DNA from: Phytoseiulus persimilis
Lineage: Eukaryota > Arthropoda > Arachnida > Mesostigmata > Phytoseiidae
Length of the DNA: 64,000 bases
Assembly: GCA_037576195.1 (NCBI GenBank)
Contig: CM075101.1
Span: forward strand, 41,664,001 to 41,728,000
Reading direction: 5' to 3'
Part shown: piece after piece, positions 1 through 12,169 of the stretch
Position numbering within the stretch: position 1 is the stretch's first letter
Layout: every line of letters starts with the position of its first letter
Program-made: the position numbers and the translations under genes
The notes under the pieces: generated by a model
Told to the model about the DNA's origin: nothing
What the model saw: only the letters and a program-made list of their open reading frames with translations
Databases searched by the model: none

Positions 1-3000
1 TATATTCAGCGTCTTTCAGCGTCATCCTCGCGGTCGGCTCCTCGGTCGCAGCCGTTGAAGCGCATCCGGTGGCCGGAGTTTTTCCCGCCGTTATAATGAT
101 TGTTAAGTGAACCTAAGTACGATATAGGGGATTCTTGGGGACAGGAACCGGTTATTAAGTCGGAAAGTTCACGCTGGTTTCCGAGTTGGTTTGACTCGAT
201 TGCATCGACTTCACGGAGGGCTTCGGTCTTCGCGAAGGGGGGCATTCCAGTTTCAATAGGAAACGGCCGTTTCGATCTTGATACGCGCGAAGCTCGTTTA
301 ATAATCAGTTGTTTATTTATCGTGGACTATCATCCGCTCGGTGAAGCGGCTCCCAGCCGCGAGTGTGAAGACTCCTACCGGACAACTTGAATGCCAACCT
401 CGTCGACTGAAACGTTTAAGGTTCCCGAGTCATCGAGCCAGGCGCTGCCAACGCGGAAAACTTTGGAATCGGACACTCTTTTGACCATGGCGTCGCCTCC
501 GAACTGATGCCCTCAGTTTGCTGTTTCAAGAAAGGACTCTATAAACAGTTCCTGAAAGGATCACAGTCCCTGGAGTGAAACGCAGACGCGCTATCCTGCA
601 TTATTCGCTGCGGATATCCCGATGGTTTGCCTCCCATCTGAAATAGCTGTTGCTATTCTCTCGCAGCACACAGTGATTTTCTGTTTGGCGATCACTCCGC
701 TTGCATTTTTGCACTTGACACGCATCCCAGATGTTTGGTAGCCGATTCTTCGGACGGGTTCAGCATCCCACGAACCCTGTGTGATTCACTTTCTATACTT
801 TCGGCCGTATGCGATCGAAGCCTGCTTCGACCCACGGAGCCGACCCAGAAGCCGAGCGTCTAAACTTTCTCTGGGCCGCAGTTTGACGGCTGGAAAAGCT
901 CTCCGGCGCACCGATTCTGATTTGAGCTCCGAAAGATTCACCGAAACAGGAGAAAGAATGATCGAAGAATAGGTATAGAAAGAAGAATGGTCTGTGAGTG
1001 GGATTACTGTTCGAGCTCGTTCGAAAAGGAAATCAGGAGCATCAAAAAGTTGCATTTTTCCGATCTTTTCAGCAGCGGCGGATGCGGCCAGTTGAGCCTT
1101 TGGTGCTTCACCCGATGATTGGAGCCGGCTTCGAGCTCCCAAGACTCCGCCGAGACCTGGGCTCATTAATTCCTGTTCATTATTCCGTCGACGCGTTTTA
1201 ACGCTGTTCTCTCATTCAGTGCAAAGTGCTCCGCCGTCACCGCTGCCATAGTTCAACGGTTATGATGAGACACGCGTACCCAATGCATATATCGGGCACA
1301 GAAACAGAAGAGGAAGCATGATGGGATGTGAGCGCCCGTTAGCTCGTGTCGATGATAATTATGTCTGTTTTCGGGGAAGTTCGCGTCTCGCCAAGCTTCA
1401 AAACACGTTTCAGAGTCGGAGACTTGAACTTCGTTCACACTGAAATGGGAAACGCATTGACATCTGCTTCGGTTCACGATGGCCTCGGAGCCGTTCGGCA
1501 CCGTTATTTTGACTCCCGTCAGGCACAATCGCGCACAACTCGTGTTTCAACCTTCGCTCTGATACTCATCGTTGCAATCACCAACACACTCATCATCATC
1601 AGTGCAAGCTCCCACTCTGTCGATACCAGAGAGAACTACGTCACCATGAGCGCAAATCTTATTATGAAAAGCTGTGTTGGATGATTCTATGACAAATATG
1701 GACGATCGGGAACAATGTCAGATTCGCGTGGTTTCATTGACTTTGGACAGGAAAACCGACACGAACCTGGCAACCAGCTCATTCTAACCGCTAGGATCTT
1801 CACTCTTCGACGTTCGATGCTACCTGATTGGACTCCGTCTCGGATGAAAATTCTGGATCGAGCGAAGCAAACGCCAGGGTGCAAGACTATTCGACCGTCG
1901 TGATTTCCGCTTTGAGACCGTTAGGATCATAGATCGCGTCACGCGAACCAAGTCCAAATGTGAGAAGCCGTGATCGAGATCGTGAAAAGAGGAATGGACA
2001 AGAAGAATACAAAGTCGGAAGGATTGACTGATGGACAACTGACAGAGCAACAAAAAGATTCGCTCTGAGCTTGGTGGGATCTTCCAGCGTTGCTGGATTG
2101 AGCCGTCGAGAACCATGCAGGGGAAGCAGCTGATGAAAAGGTCTGCTTTGCTTCTGGACCACAACGACTTGCTTCATCAAGGCGGTTTGGATCAAGTCCA
2201 GAAGTTACTCTTCAGTCAAAGACATTCAGACACTCCCAAACGACTGCAACTGTGAAAAGGCTTGCTCCAGAGAATGTGTGACTCGTCTCAAAATATAAGA
2301 CCCACAATGAGTATTTTTCTTTCCTACACAACCCTTTCAGGTGGACGAATTTGCTTCGAGCCGGCTTTGTCTCGAGATCCCACCTTTGATTCGATGCGTA
2401 TACCCGAACTGTTCGAACGATTTAGTTCCTTTGCCGTGATTTTCGATTAACCGGCGTTCTCTGATTCCAAGCGCCCCTCAAGGTTTAGGATTAGCTCGAC
2501 GAGATTCACCTGCATTAAGATCATGGAACTCCCCGATGCTTAACCGGCTTGCTCCCATGGCAGCAGCACGGGGGGCGTGTTGGATACCGAGAAAGTTCCC
2601 CGATCGGAAGAAAGTCCCCGTCTGTCGCCTACGAGATCTAGCTCCGGGTCGAGTCGCTTGGTTCACAACGATTTCAGAAATATCGGCAAGCTGACACCTT
2701 AGCAGTTATAGTATTGACATTGTCGCTGAAACCATTGTGAAGACGCGTAGTTCTCGAATAATGACGGTGGATCCTTGTTAACGCAGAGCTCATCTCTGCC
2801 AGCATGAACGCTGCGGTAGCAACTGCCGTTAAAGCGTCTTTACCTCGCTCATTCGACCAACGGAGCGAACTTTGAAAGTTCCTGTTACGTGAGCGAACTG
2901 CGGAGCCACCGCAAAGCTAGGAGGGGATGTTGATCTTTCGAAGACCATCGACCGAGTGGTCCGAGATCTTATTTGAACTTTTGTCAACGCCGTTCCCATA

Positions 3001-4555
3001 TCCGGACTATGCCGCATTCCGGCTGGAAGGCATACATGACTCCGTCTCAGAGCGATCCTCGTCACGACTCGATGATCGCTCGCTTGAGAATTCGAACGAG
3101 TTGAAAATCGGGACACCTCAATGAGAAAGAGCGGAGACGCCCATCCGTCCCATTCATCGCCCACCTTCAGGGCTCCAGAAATCAACATACGGCGTTTTTC
3201 TCGTGGAAGGGTTGATATCGAAAACTGTTGCCGTTCCGGAGCCTGGAAAGTCACTCACTCGATATCGGAAACTTAACTTTCAAACTCGAAACCTCGAGAT
3301 CGATTCTTTATATCAGTGGAGTCTGCACTGTCGAGCATTATTCATCAGTTGTTCTATCGATCGCCGTATGAAAGATGAATCGTAAGATTTCCGATGCCCA
3401 ACATTGAGGGCTTGATTCAAAAGATGCTCGGGTGGTTTCAGAGAAAAGCAAGCATCGAATTTCAGGGTGTTTCGCCCTCGATGAGCACGTTTCGCCCACC
3501 CTGATCACCGTCTCACCCTGTTGGATGAGAGAATCCATTGATCATGCCTATCAGTTTCTGGATCCCCGGCGACAACGGAACCCTCTCCGACATCAAATTC
3601 GGAAGCTCCTTTCATGCTCTGTCTGAGGGACTGTCTTCATTTATGAAAAGCGAGTACCTCGAGCTGTGGAGACTTTCCGGAGATACGATAAGATGTGACG
3701 GTTCGCCGCGCTACAATTATTTGACGATGACAACCATCCCTAATATTAGAGCAACTCTTGTGGCACGGGAGCATTTTTATCCTCGTAATCTTTTTTTTTA
3801 GTTAGAACGTCGCAAGTGTAGGTCAATCATGCGGAAATAATGGGGAATGGTGGGATATGGTGATTTGATTGGTTTCATTTGTCTCTTCGTGCCGCCGCCG
3901 GATAACTCTGACAGTTTTTCAAGTTTCGGTTGGCCCCTGGTTCCAGTCCAACTTCGGTGGACAACATGATGTACCTCTTCCCTTGCAATCGAGCCCAAAT
4001 ACACTCACCTCCATGGCGTCGAGGAGAAGTATCCAAAATCCAAATTCGTAGTTATCCTCAAGCTCGCTCACACAGCAGATACCAAGGTTCAGGAAAGTAA
4101 GCACCACGACCGCCACTAGCTACAAGCGCTGCCACACGACTGACAATGTCAGCACCACGCGCGCAGCCCTTGCCGTCGGCAGAAAGAGGGATTGGGTAGG
4201 AGGGGATCATCGTTACATAACGAACGATATCATGCAAGTATAATGGCTGTACGTCACTGAAGGTGCGATTTTCTTCGCTAACGGAGCTCTAACTTCTTCA
4301 CTCGAAATTCCTTGATACGAAAAGTACGATCCGCAATGGGAACAAAACGGCAAGAAGCATCCAAGATGTATTTGAAGACTTTGGAGAGTTCCAGACACTA
4401 CGCTGAGCTCTCGGAAGTTCCAACAGGAATCGATACATCTCCTTACGTGATTCTGGGGGAAAATCTTTCCTCTCTGCTCTAGAGGGGTCAAAACGCATGA
4501 TTCTGTTCGAAACATGTTTCAAACGAAACTCAGCTCTCGAGGATTCAGAATGATT
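1..4555. other. No recognised gene, window start to EFTUD2 3' end
   Basis: Only short ORFs occur on both strands, and none resembles a protein family I know. A minus-strand block at about 4009-4120 reads as a hydrophobic segment ending at a strong GTGAGT donor (4003-4008 on plus is its complement), but the opposite strand also offers a plausible acceptor and donor over the same bases, so neither is called. A plus-strand stretch at 3544-3745 is open but unrecognised. This may be intergenic DNA or the introns of a gene extending beyond the window. Confidence 0.4.
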
Positions 4556-4557
4556 CA

Positions 4558-4563
4558 TTTATT
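4558..4563 (-). terminator. EFTUD2 polyadenylation signal
   Basis: The plus strand reads TTTATT here, so the minus strand carries AATAAA about 85 bases after the EFTUD2 stop codon. The position and orientation suit the 3' end of that transcript. Confidence 0.65.
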
Positions 4564-4645
4564 TATGATGATATACAAAATCGTACCACATTTTGCCACG
4601 TCGATGTCCAACCAGAGCAACCGAGAGACTGAATGGAAGAATATT

Positions 4646-7582
4646 TTACATGGGATAATTTAGACTCACATCTTGACGCGCCAGCTCAAGCAACATCGGA
4701 TCGTCGAAGAACTTGTTAATCGAAACATCCTCGGACAGACCTTTTCTCCGCCGAGTTTTGATCATGAACTCTCTAGCCAAGCTGCCACCCTGTTGGATTT
4801 CAAGAGGTCGGATCACGATACTTTTATCAAGTGGATCGCCTGGAACGATCTGCCAGTGATGGAACATCGACAAACAGAACGCTTGGCCCTGGGTATGCGT
4901 CCTGAGATCTGTTTCGAATCCGAAGCTGTCGATTGCGGGAATGAAGGCTTTGATGGAGTACAGCGGCGATCCTGGCAACGGTGCATCCTGAGTCACATGA
5001 CCCCGCCGCCTGGTGATAACTGTGTAGGCGGCTGAAACGCAATCAGCTGCGGCCTGAATCTCAACGTAATTGTAGGGCTCCATGAGACGAGGAGTTGCCA
5101 GGAGGAACGCCGAGTATGCTACACGCCTGGCAGTGGGTATGACTTGACCGCCACCGCGATGGATGCTCTCGGTTGCTACAACCGCGTCCAGGAGCTTAAA
5201 CTTGCAGTTGCGAATTGGTTCTTCACACAATGGACCTTCCCTCACGGCCCACTGGAAGCCTTGAACTATGCTGTCTTTCACTGATGATAGACGAGTTTTG
5301 TCCACTTCCGATGGCAGCGTGTCATCGACGAGAATGTTCGGGCCTTGGGAATCTGGCCCGAACGCCCAGATAGACCGAGCCGCCAACAGATCCCAATCGT
5401 ACTTGTGCTGGAAGAACTCTCCCAGACGTCGTCGATCCCAGTCCATTTCAACAACTTGATTTTCGATATCTTCTGCAATCCCTTTCTCGAGCGGCTCGGC
5501 TATCATCGTCAATTTGTTCTTTTTGTTGGGGGTTTCGGCGAAACATTTCAGAGACGATGTTTCAACGACCGTCTCACAGAAAGCCACCACCGGATCAGCG
5601 ACTTTGATGTCGATTTCTGAATACATTCTCCGCAGATCGTGCATCACACAGTCGAGATATAGCTCGCCAGTGCCGAATATGACGTGTTCTCCGCTTTCTT
5701 CAACCTTCGTGGTCACCAACGGGTAGCTCTTGTTGACTTTCCTGAGACCGTCCAACATTTTCGGGAGTTCGGATGGGTTCACAGGCTCGACAGCGATTTT
5801 ACAAACGCTTTTGGTGATGAACCTCAGCGGCCGGAAGATGTGTAAGGGGTATTTTATTTTCGGGTCGACGATAGTCGCCGTTTTCACGATGGACCCTTCT
5901 ATGCCCTCGATGAGAACCCAGTTGCCGGCCTGAACGCCGTTCACTTCGATTTGGTAGCGGCTCTCGTGGATCCATAGCCGCCCAACGGTCATGATTCGGG
6001 AATCCTCTTCGTCCAGTTGGGAGTAGTTCTCACCGAGTATCCGAACTTGCTGGCCGGAGTATATCGTTCCTGAGAATACTCTCCCGAAGACATTGAAACT
6101 CGTGGCGTCGTGGGACGAGTACTGCTTTGTTGTGTGGAGGAGTAGAGGCCCATCTGGGTCGCATTTCAAAATGCTTGCTCCAAGCTTCGCATCGTCACTC
6201 TTTTCTACAACGGGTCCACTGAAAATTTGCTGAGCTCTGATTTCCGAAACCTGGTTCGGTGGTGGAACGTGCTCCACGATCATATCGACGAAGCCAGCAA
6301 AATTGTCTCTCATGAACTTCGAGCTGACCAAACGCAACAAAGGCTTGATGTTCATTTTCATCTCTGTTTTCGAGATCCGTATTCCCAGCTCATCCAAGAG
6401 ACCTGGAAGATTGCCGTCGACATCTCCGACAACCTGGGCGAACAGTTTGTAAAGAGGTTCGAGCACAAACTCCACAAACGATCTTGGTGCGGAGCCATGA
6501 GGCGGTTTTCGACTGAATTTTCGAGTCCTGTCACTGAAGTACATATCTCCCCAGAGCCGTCTCGCGAATTCTTTGTGATTGATGCCGCCATAAGTTTCTT
6601 CATACATTTTGGCAAATGATTTCAACGTGAAGCACAGATCGTATTGAGATGACGCGAAGCACACGTTGCCTAGAAGAGGATTAAGCAGCATCGTCTCCGG
6701 TTCCTCAGAATGCAGCATGATTAGAGAGTTTACTTCTTTGAGTATGTTTTTCAGTTGGTAGTATGCGTCTGCTGGCGGAAGCTTGAGCTCAAGAACGAGC
6801 CGATCGATCTTGTTGATACACAGCAGAACCTTCACTCGTTCTTGGATGCAGTGTTTGAGAATCTGTTCGGTCTGGAGACAAACGCCTTGCGCGGCGTCAA
6901 CAAACAATACAGCTCCATCGCAAATTCGGAGGGCGGCCGTAGCTTCGTCGGAGAAGTTCACGTGGCCAGGAGTGTCGAAGATGTTCATGAGAAACGATTT
7001 GGTTTTCAGATCTTGCAGCACCAAGGACACGGGCGAGCTCTTGATGCTCACACCACGTTCTTGTTCGGTGTATAAAGTGTCCGTGAAGCGCAAGCTCTTG
7101 CCTTCCCTAGCTTTGAAACCAGGGTGAGTTTTTTCGATGAGGCAGTCGACGAAAGTTGTTCGGCCGTGATGGAGATGACCGACGAGAGCGACGTTTCTGA
7201 TCAGCTCGGGAGTACTCATCAAATCGGTGAGGAACTCGAGATCGTACGTGGTTTCCGGAAGATCTTGCTCCGTATGAGCGAACTTCCGCTGTTTGATCGG
7301 TTGTATGATAGGTTCCGTCAATGGCTGAGCGTCCTCTTCCTGCACTATGGTCTCAACGTCTTCGCCATACACCTCGAGGGCACTGGGATAATACTTCTTG
7401 TCTTCATGGAGCACGATTTGCATCGAGTCCTCAGGCTCATCATCTGCATCTCCCTTGCCAACGTCATCGTTGTCACCATCATCCTGTTCGCCTTCCTCTC
7501 GTTCTTCCTCTTCTTCTTCCTCCGATGAATCTAGATCAGGTCCGACGTAATTACCGAACTCATCGTACAGATCTCCGTCCAT
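4646..7582 (-). CDS. EFTUD2: EFTUD2/Snu114, 116-kDa U5 snRNP GTPase
   Basis: The 978-residue protein matches the known size of EFTUD2 (about 970) and aligns over its whole length. EFTUD2/Snu114 is the EF-2-like GTPase of the U5 snRNP that controls Brr2 action during spliceosome activation and disassembly in the nucleus. An acidic tail (about residues 15-60) is followed by the G domain with P-loop GHLHHGRT (135-142), DTPGH (203-207) and NKID (257-260). The EF-2-like domains follow, with [13 protein letters not shown] and the conserved C terminus DVSLNYPM. The invariant P-loop lysine is arginine (R141, codon CGA at 7160-7162), which is unusual. The whole coding region is one exon, unlike its multi-exon neighbours. 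The ATG lies two bases after a good 3' splice site, so the start is firm and an intron lies in the 5' UTR. Confidence 0.97.
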   Translation of the reverse strand: MDGDLYDEFGNYVGPDLDSSEEEEEEEREEGEQDDGDNDDVGKGDADDEPEDSMQIVLHEDKKYYPSALEVYGEDVETIVQEEDAQPLTEPIIQPIKQRKFAHTEQDLPETTYDLEFLTDLMSTPELIRNVALVGHLHHGRTTFVDCLIEKTHPGFKAREGKSLRFTDTLYTEQERGVSIKSSPVSLVLQDLKTKSFLMNIFDTPGHVNFSDEATAALRICDGAVLFVDAAQGVCLQTEQILKHCIQERVKVLLCINKIDRLVLELKLPPADAYYQLKNILKEVNSLIMLHSEEPETMLLNPLLGNVCFASSQYDLCFTLKSFAKMYEETYGGINHKEFARRLWGDMYFSDRTRKFSRKPPHGSAPRSFVEFVLEPLYKLFAQVVGDVDGNLPGLLDELGIRISKTEMKMNIKPLLRLVSSKFMRDNFAGFVDMIVEHVPPPNQVSEIRAQQIFSGPVVEKSDDAKLGASILKCDPDGPLLLHTTKQYSSHDATSFNVFGRVFSGTIYSGQQVRILGENYSQLDEEDSRIMTVGRLWIHESRYQIEVNGVQAGNWVLIEGIEGSIVKTATIVDPKIKYPLHIFRPLRFITKSVCKIAVEPVNPSELPKMLDGLRKVNKSYPLVTTKVEESGEHVIFGTGELYLDCVMHDLRRMYSEIDIKVADPVVAFCETVVETSSLKCFAETPNKKNKLTMIAEPLEKGIAEDIENQVVEMDWDRRRLGEFFQHKYDWDLLAARSIWAFGPDSQGPNILVDDTLPSEVDKTRLSSVKDSIVQGFQWAVREGPLCEEPIRNCKFKLLDAVVATESIHRGGGQVIPTARRVAYSAFLLATPRLMEPYNYVEIQAAADCVSAAYTVITRRRGHVTQDAPLPGSPLYSIKAFIPAIDSFGFETDLRTHTQGQAFCLSMFHHWQIVPGDPLDKSIVIRPLEIQQGGSLAREFMIKTRRRKGLSEDVSINKFFDDPMLLELARQDVSLNYPM

Positions 7583-7584
7583 TT

Positions 7585-7858
7585 CTGTGGAAAATAAACA
7601 AAGTGAGACCCCTAATTACACATAAAGCGACTAAACTTGATCAGCGGTTTCTCAGCGAAGCCAGCGGTTCTCTCTCCTTGAGTGCGGTAGATAAACGAGG
7701 GTCGGATCAGTCTCGCGAAGAATTCGAGTCCATACGAGGATTTTAAAACGAAATGGAGCGCAGTTGAGAGGAGGGAAACCGCAGGTCTGCAACGATCCAC
7801 CGCACGGTGATCTGTCGATGACCTATCATTCTCAAGGACACGAGAGTTTCCAACTTAC
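7585..7858 (-). other. EFTUD2 5'-UTR intron
   Basis: On the minus strand a GTAAGT donor (complement of 7853-7858) and a pyrimidine-rich TTTTCCACAG acceptor ending at 7585 bound a 274-bp intron. The exon resumes with AA then the ATG. A second GTGAGT (complement of 8081-8086) could be an alternative upstream donor. This intron is predicted from splice signals only. Confidence 0.6.
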
Positions 7859-7859
7859 T

Positions 7860-8277
7860 TGTAAAGTCTAGAAATGGAAGTGTCACGGACAAATGGGCAC
7901 TTCTAGTCCGGTTATCAGTCGAAAACCGGCGGCAAAACAACAAGCGAGCACGCACCCACAGCGAGACCGGTCTATTTACAATCAAAGCGTCGTCTGCTTT
8001 GAAGGTGGCGCTAGCTGCCCGGAAATTCCAATACATACTGTATGAAGAATGGCGAGGGGTGTACTTGGAATCTCTCTTAGACTCACATAAAACGCTTCGG
8101 AGATGAGAAGCAGAGAATTGTGCCCGTGAAGTCACTGGAGTTAAGGTCGGAACAGGAATCGCAGTTCGGGTTCGCGGGCCCGTGTATTCGAATCAGGATA
8201 GCAGTCAGCAGCGTAGCAACACAACGAAGCTCAAATTCAAACGGTCAGTGGCGAGCGCTGGCGCCAACTCAGTAAAC
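7860..8277. promoter_or_regulatory. Shared divergent promoter, EFTUD2 / BUB1-like
   Basis: About 420 bp separate the EFTUD2 5'-UTR donor from the ATG of the BUB1/BUBR1-like gene on the other strand. The segment must hold both 5' UTRs and both core promoters. No clear TATA box is seen. An imperfect palindrome CATACTGTATG lies near 8034-8044. Confidence 0.5.
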
Positions 8278-11200
8278 ATGAGCGGGGCATTGCTTTCCCG
8301 GGAGAATATCCTGGACCAAATGACTTCGCAGCCGGTGGAAGATGTTCGTAGTGAGTTCCGTAAGCTAGAGAACAACATTGGAGCCGGAGAGGAGAAAACC
8401 GTTGACGCGTACTTCAGGTACAGTTGAAGAAACTCACCGTTGCTTTCAGCTTGACGGCGGTCTGAAGCGTAGAATCGTTCCATGATCTGGAAATGAATTC
8501 ACGTCCACAGTGGTGTTGTTCGCCAACGCTGCTGGTGGACAACTGCCTGAACTTGCCGGGGAGATCTGTCGGAGTTGACCTCTGAGCAATAATCTCGCAT
8601 TCCAATGTTCGTGGTCGGGTGCACGGAGGAAAAGCTAACATTACTGTTTCTTCAGGTTTTTGAGTTTCGTAACGAAGAATCAAAGGCACTTGACCGATAT
8701 GCTGACGCCTGCACTTCTGAGGCCGCATTGCGTCCGACTCCACAGAGAATTCATGTCCAATCCTGAGAACTTACGCAACGACGCCAAGTTCATACAGTGT
8801 TTGATGTGGATGGCACAGTTCAACCCAAGGATGTACAAGGATTTCATCGAAAAGAACATCGGTGACCGGCTTGCCGTCAGCTACGTGATGTACTCTCGTT
8901 GTCTTTCGAGGAAGGGTCGAACTGATGAGGCGATCGCCATCCTGAAAAGAGGGATCGAACTCAATGCTTTGCCCGTCAACTACCTCGAGGTAAGTTCAAC
9001 CCGGATGGATGCCTTGAGTTAGGTGAAAACTGCGTTCAGAACAGTCGGAGCGTGTCACTCGATCAGTGCCGTACGAAACTAGAACGTGAGACTTTCAAGC
9101 GGGGGACGGGTCAGCTTGCCTCGAATAGCGAGAAATATTCTACGAGAAAAAACTATTCCAGGACACTCTGAAAGACTTACAAGCGAGCTCCGTCCTGCAA
9201 CCGAAAGAAAACGGATCCGTTCCATCCAATCACAGTATTCCTGAGCAACACATGGTAGATCCACATCAGAGGTGAGACACGACTTCCGAACATGGTGCTT
9301 GAGTTCATATGTCTTGTCAGAGCTTTTCACCTCTAGGCGTCCCTAACGTTCGATATAGTCGCACCTGACCTTGGATTCGTCCCCTGACAGATTTGCCGGC
9401 GAACCTCGAGACTTCGCTCCAGACCAGTGTAGGACTTACGATTTCAAAGCTGTGTACCCAGAATTTCACGCTCAGGAGTTTCAATTCGAGGAGAGACGCT
9501 TGCAAAGATGGCATCTGAAGCAGAAAAAAGCCGCGCAGAACAATCTTCTAAAAGAGAAAGATGAGGAAATCGCCAATCTTAATAACATCATCAGAAAACT
9601 TCAAGAGGAACAGACACACCTCCAAACCGATCTTGTCGGAGTCGCTGAGCCGCAGTTCAAGCTCGAGGAGTCGAAAAGATCCGAACTCTTCGACGAGTTG
9701 ACCGACACAGTTCCTCTCGCGAGCACGCAGAAAATTTCTCCAACATCCGAGGTGAGTTTGGTCGACAACCAGCCCAATCAAGATACGACGGCTGTGGTCA
9801 ATGGGAACAAAACCGAAATGATGACCCGCGACATGAGGGAACTTTTCTGGAACGGAACCCTCGACTCTACCAACCTCCCGGCCAGCACCGAGAACACCGT
9901 TGCCAGAGAAGACGCTTCCGAAACGTTGTCAGCGTCGGCTCCGCCAGTGCGACCGAAGCTGGAAATCTTCGTTGAAAATCCTCCGCCTCAAAGAATAAGC
10001 GTATTCGACGAGAACGAACACAAAAGGAAGGGCAATCCTTCACCCACACCGGCGAAGAGATTCGCCGTCTGCACGGGTAAGCTCTGAGCCGACGTAGCAA
10101 CCATGCGAAGGCCGCATCTCCATCTGACACTTGCTTTTGGTCATTCTATCTTAGTGATTGAAGTTCTGTTTGCGTCCCAGATGAAAACCGACCGACTCAA
10201 TCCAGTCATCGGAGCTCCGGCAGCCCTAGGCCGAAAATGAAAACTTCTGACGAGAACCCAGCTCCTCCGTTCGACAAGGACGACGAGGACAAGGAAAACG
10301 TGGCTCCGAACGGCTACCAACAGCCGGCGTACCATTCGCGGAGAACCAGCGGAGTGCTGGTCGACGCGGTCGGTTTCGAGACCGCTCCCATCCCCACAGA
10401 ACCGGAATTTGAAGACGATGATGACCTAGGAGTCACTCCTCTCGACGATGTCGAGAACCCGGCTGGCAGAGCCGCATCGACTCCATCTAAAGATGATCGT
10501 CCTGATCTCACTTGGCGCGTCACTGAGATACTCTCGAGAGACGTCCCTCTCATTGAAAGAGATGGGTTGGGCTCGCCGAAAATGAACGTGACCGATCGCA
10601 GATTGAGCACAATTCTGGAGGCCAGCAAGGAGTCGGGATCATCAGGAAGCTCGAACTCCCTGGGAACGCCATCCGTCGCCAGAGTGTCGGTCGGTAGTTC
10701 TTCCGTGAATGAAGAGTCTTTGCCAGCGCTGAGCCCGATTGTGACTGATCCCTTCAGCCCGGCTTTGAGAAACAAAGTCATTTTAGGCAGTAAGATGCCG
10801 TACGAAATCGTCACGGATAACCTGCCGTCGATGAAGAAGAAATGTATTCTTCAGTACCCGAACGGATACAGAGCCACGATTGTGAAGATGATCGGTGCTG
10901 GTGGATTCGCCAAGGTCAGTCTTCAGCACCCCGTCTAGTCCCCGAGTCGATAATTTTGTGTTTCGTTCCTTATCGGACTCCCAATCGTTCCCCCACAACT
11001 TATCGGTCTCGAGCGGAATCACAAGATTGGCGTCATTCGTTTCAGGTATACTTTGCGACGAAAGATGTTGAAGACGACGACGAAACCGACACCGATGAAC
11101 AAATGACCACATGTATTGTTCGTAATGACCACGCGGCTATCAAGATCACCAACGAGATCTCAGCCGGTCTGTGGGAGTTCTACATTCTTCGAACGATTTT

Positions 11201-11966
11201 CAGTCGACTTTCTCGCCATCCGTCTGCAATGCCCTGCATTCGGAGGAGCATACCCGAGCCGCACTGCGCGGCCTATTATAGCAACGGTTTCTTGATCAGC
11301 TTGCCTTACCTTCCCTACGGTTCTTTGGTCGATCTAGTCAACTTGTTCAATCGGGAAGTTCCCGAGCTGCTGGCCAGGTATTTGGTCATCGAGCTGATGG
11401 TGATCGTCATGCGACTCCACGAGAACGGAATAATTCACGGAGACTTGAAACCGGATAACGTGCTTTTCCGGAAAATCCCGTCGATCCAGATGATTGGGGA
11501 CCTTCGGTCGAAGACTCAGTGTTTGTGCCTCATTGATTTCGGTCGAGCTATCGATCTTCAAGCATATCCGTCTGCGAACACAACTTTCTCTTACGTCGTG
11601 AACGAAGATATTCAGAAGTGCGCGGCGATGAGAGAACAAAAGGACTGGCTGTTTGACTTCGATTGGTTCGGCGTAGCGAACTGTGCTCATTCCCTGCTGT
11701 TCGGAGAGTATATAGACATCGAGAAGACGCCCAGTGGCGATTATTCGATAAAAAAGAGGCTTCCGAGGTACTGGAATCCGGAATGGTGGACTATGTTCTT
11801 CCACGGTTTGTTGAACATGTCGGCAGCAACATCGAGACCCGATCATGTAGACTATCCCATAAAAAATATAATCGAGCTCGGAGGAGCCTCTCTGGACAAC
11901 AGGGATTCTATGAAATCCCTCTCTTTGAAACTGATTCAGCTCAACAGTCTGCTGCAAAAGCGTTAA
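8278..11966 (+). CDS. BUB1/BUBR1-like spindle-checkpoint kinase (MadBub type)
   Basis: Six exons join in phase: 8278-8417, 8656-8989, 9129-9271, 9391-10076, 10181-10914 and 11046-11966, giving 985 residues. The family binds kinetochores through Bub3 and KNL1, and inhibits APC/C or phosphorylates H2A. The order is a Mad3/Bub1 TPR-like N-terminal region (about 30-170), a GLEBS-like Bub3-binding segment (about 219-248, with EFQFEE), a coiled coil, an ABBA-type motif ISVFDE (408-413), a KEN box (472-474), then the kinase. The kinase has the glycine loop GAGGFAK (673-679), Lys712, WEFYIL, HGDLKPDN (810-817) and DFG (843-845), so it looks catalytically complete. The ATG has A at -3; the open frame upstream begins only with GTG. 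The coiled coil and ABBA motif resemble BUBR1, while the intact kinase resembles BUB1. At the N terminus SREN sits where BUBR1 has SKEN. Confidence 0.93.
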
Positions 11967-12153
11967 CGGTTCAAAGCCCTTTCCTTCATTTATTTTGATG
12001 GCATTTCGTGGTCTGGTATGGAAAAGAACGACACCAAAGTAGAGAGAAACTTTAAATATATTGAAAACCCGTGAAAGTTCGCGGGTTGAATGTAAATAAG
12101 GTCTTTGTCGCATGCGGGAGAAGCACTCATATATTGTAAATACGGCGGGCTGA

Positions 12154-12163
12154 AATAAATAAA
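12154..12163 (+). terminator. BUB1-like gene polyadenylation signals
   Basis: Two overlapping AATAAA hexamers (12154-12159 and 12158-12163) lie about 190 bases after the stop codon. Confidence 0.65.
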
Positions 12164-12169
12164 GTCAGA

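Noticed and set aside
4009..4120. Minus-strand hydrophobic segment before a strong GTGAGT donor
   Set aside because: The apparent start is GTG, not ATG, and the plus strand offers an equally good small exon over the same bases.
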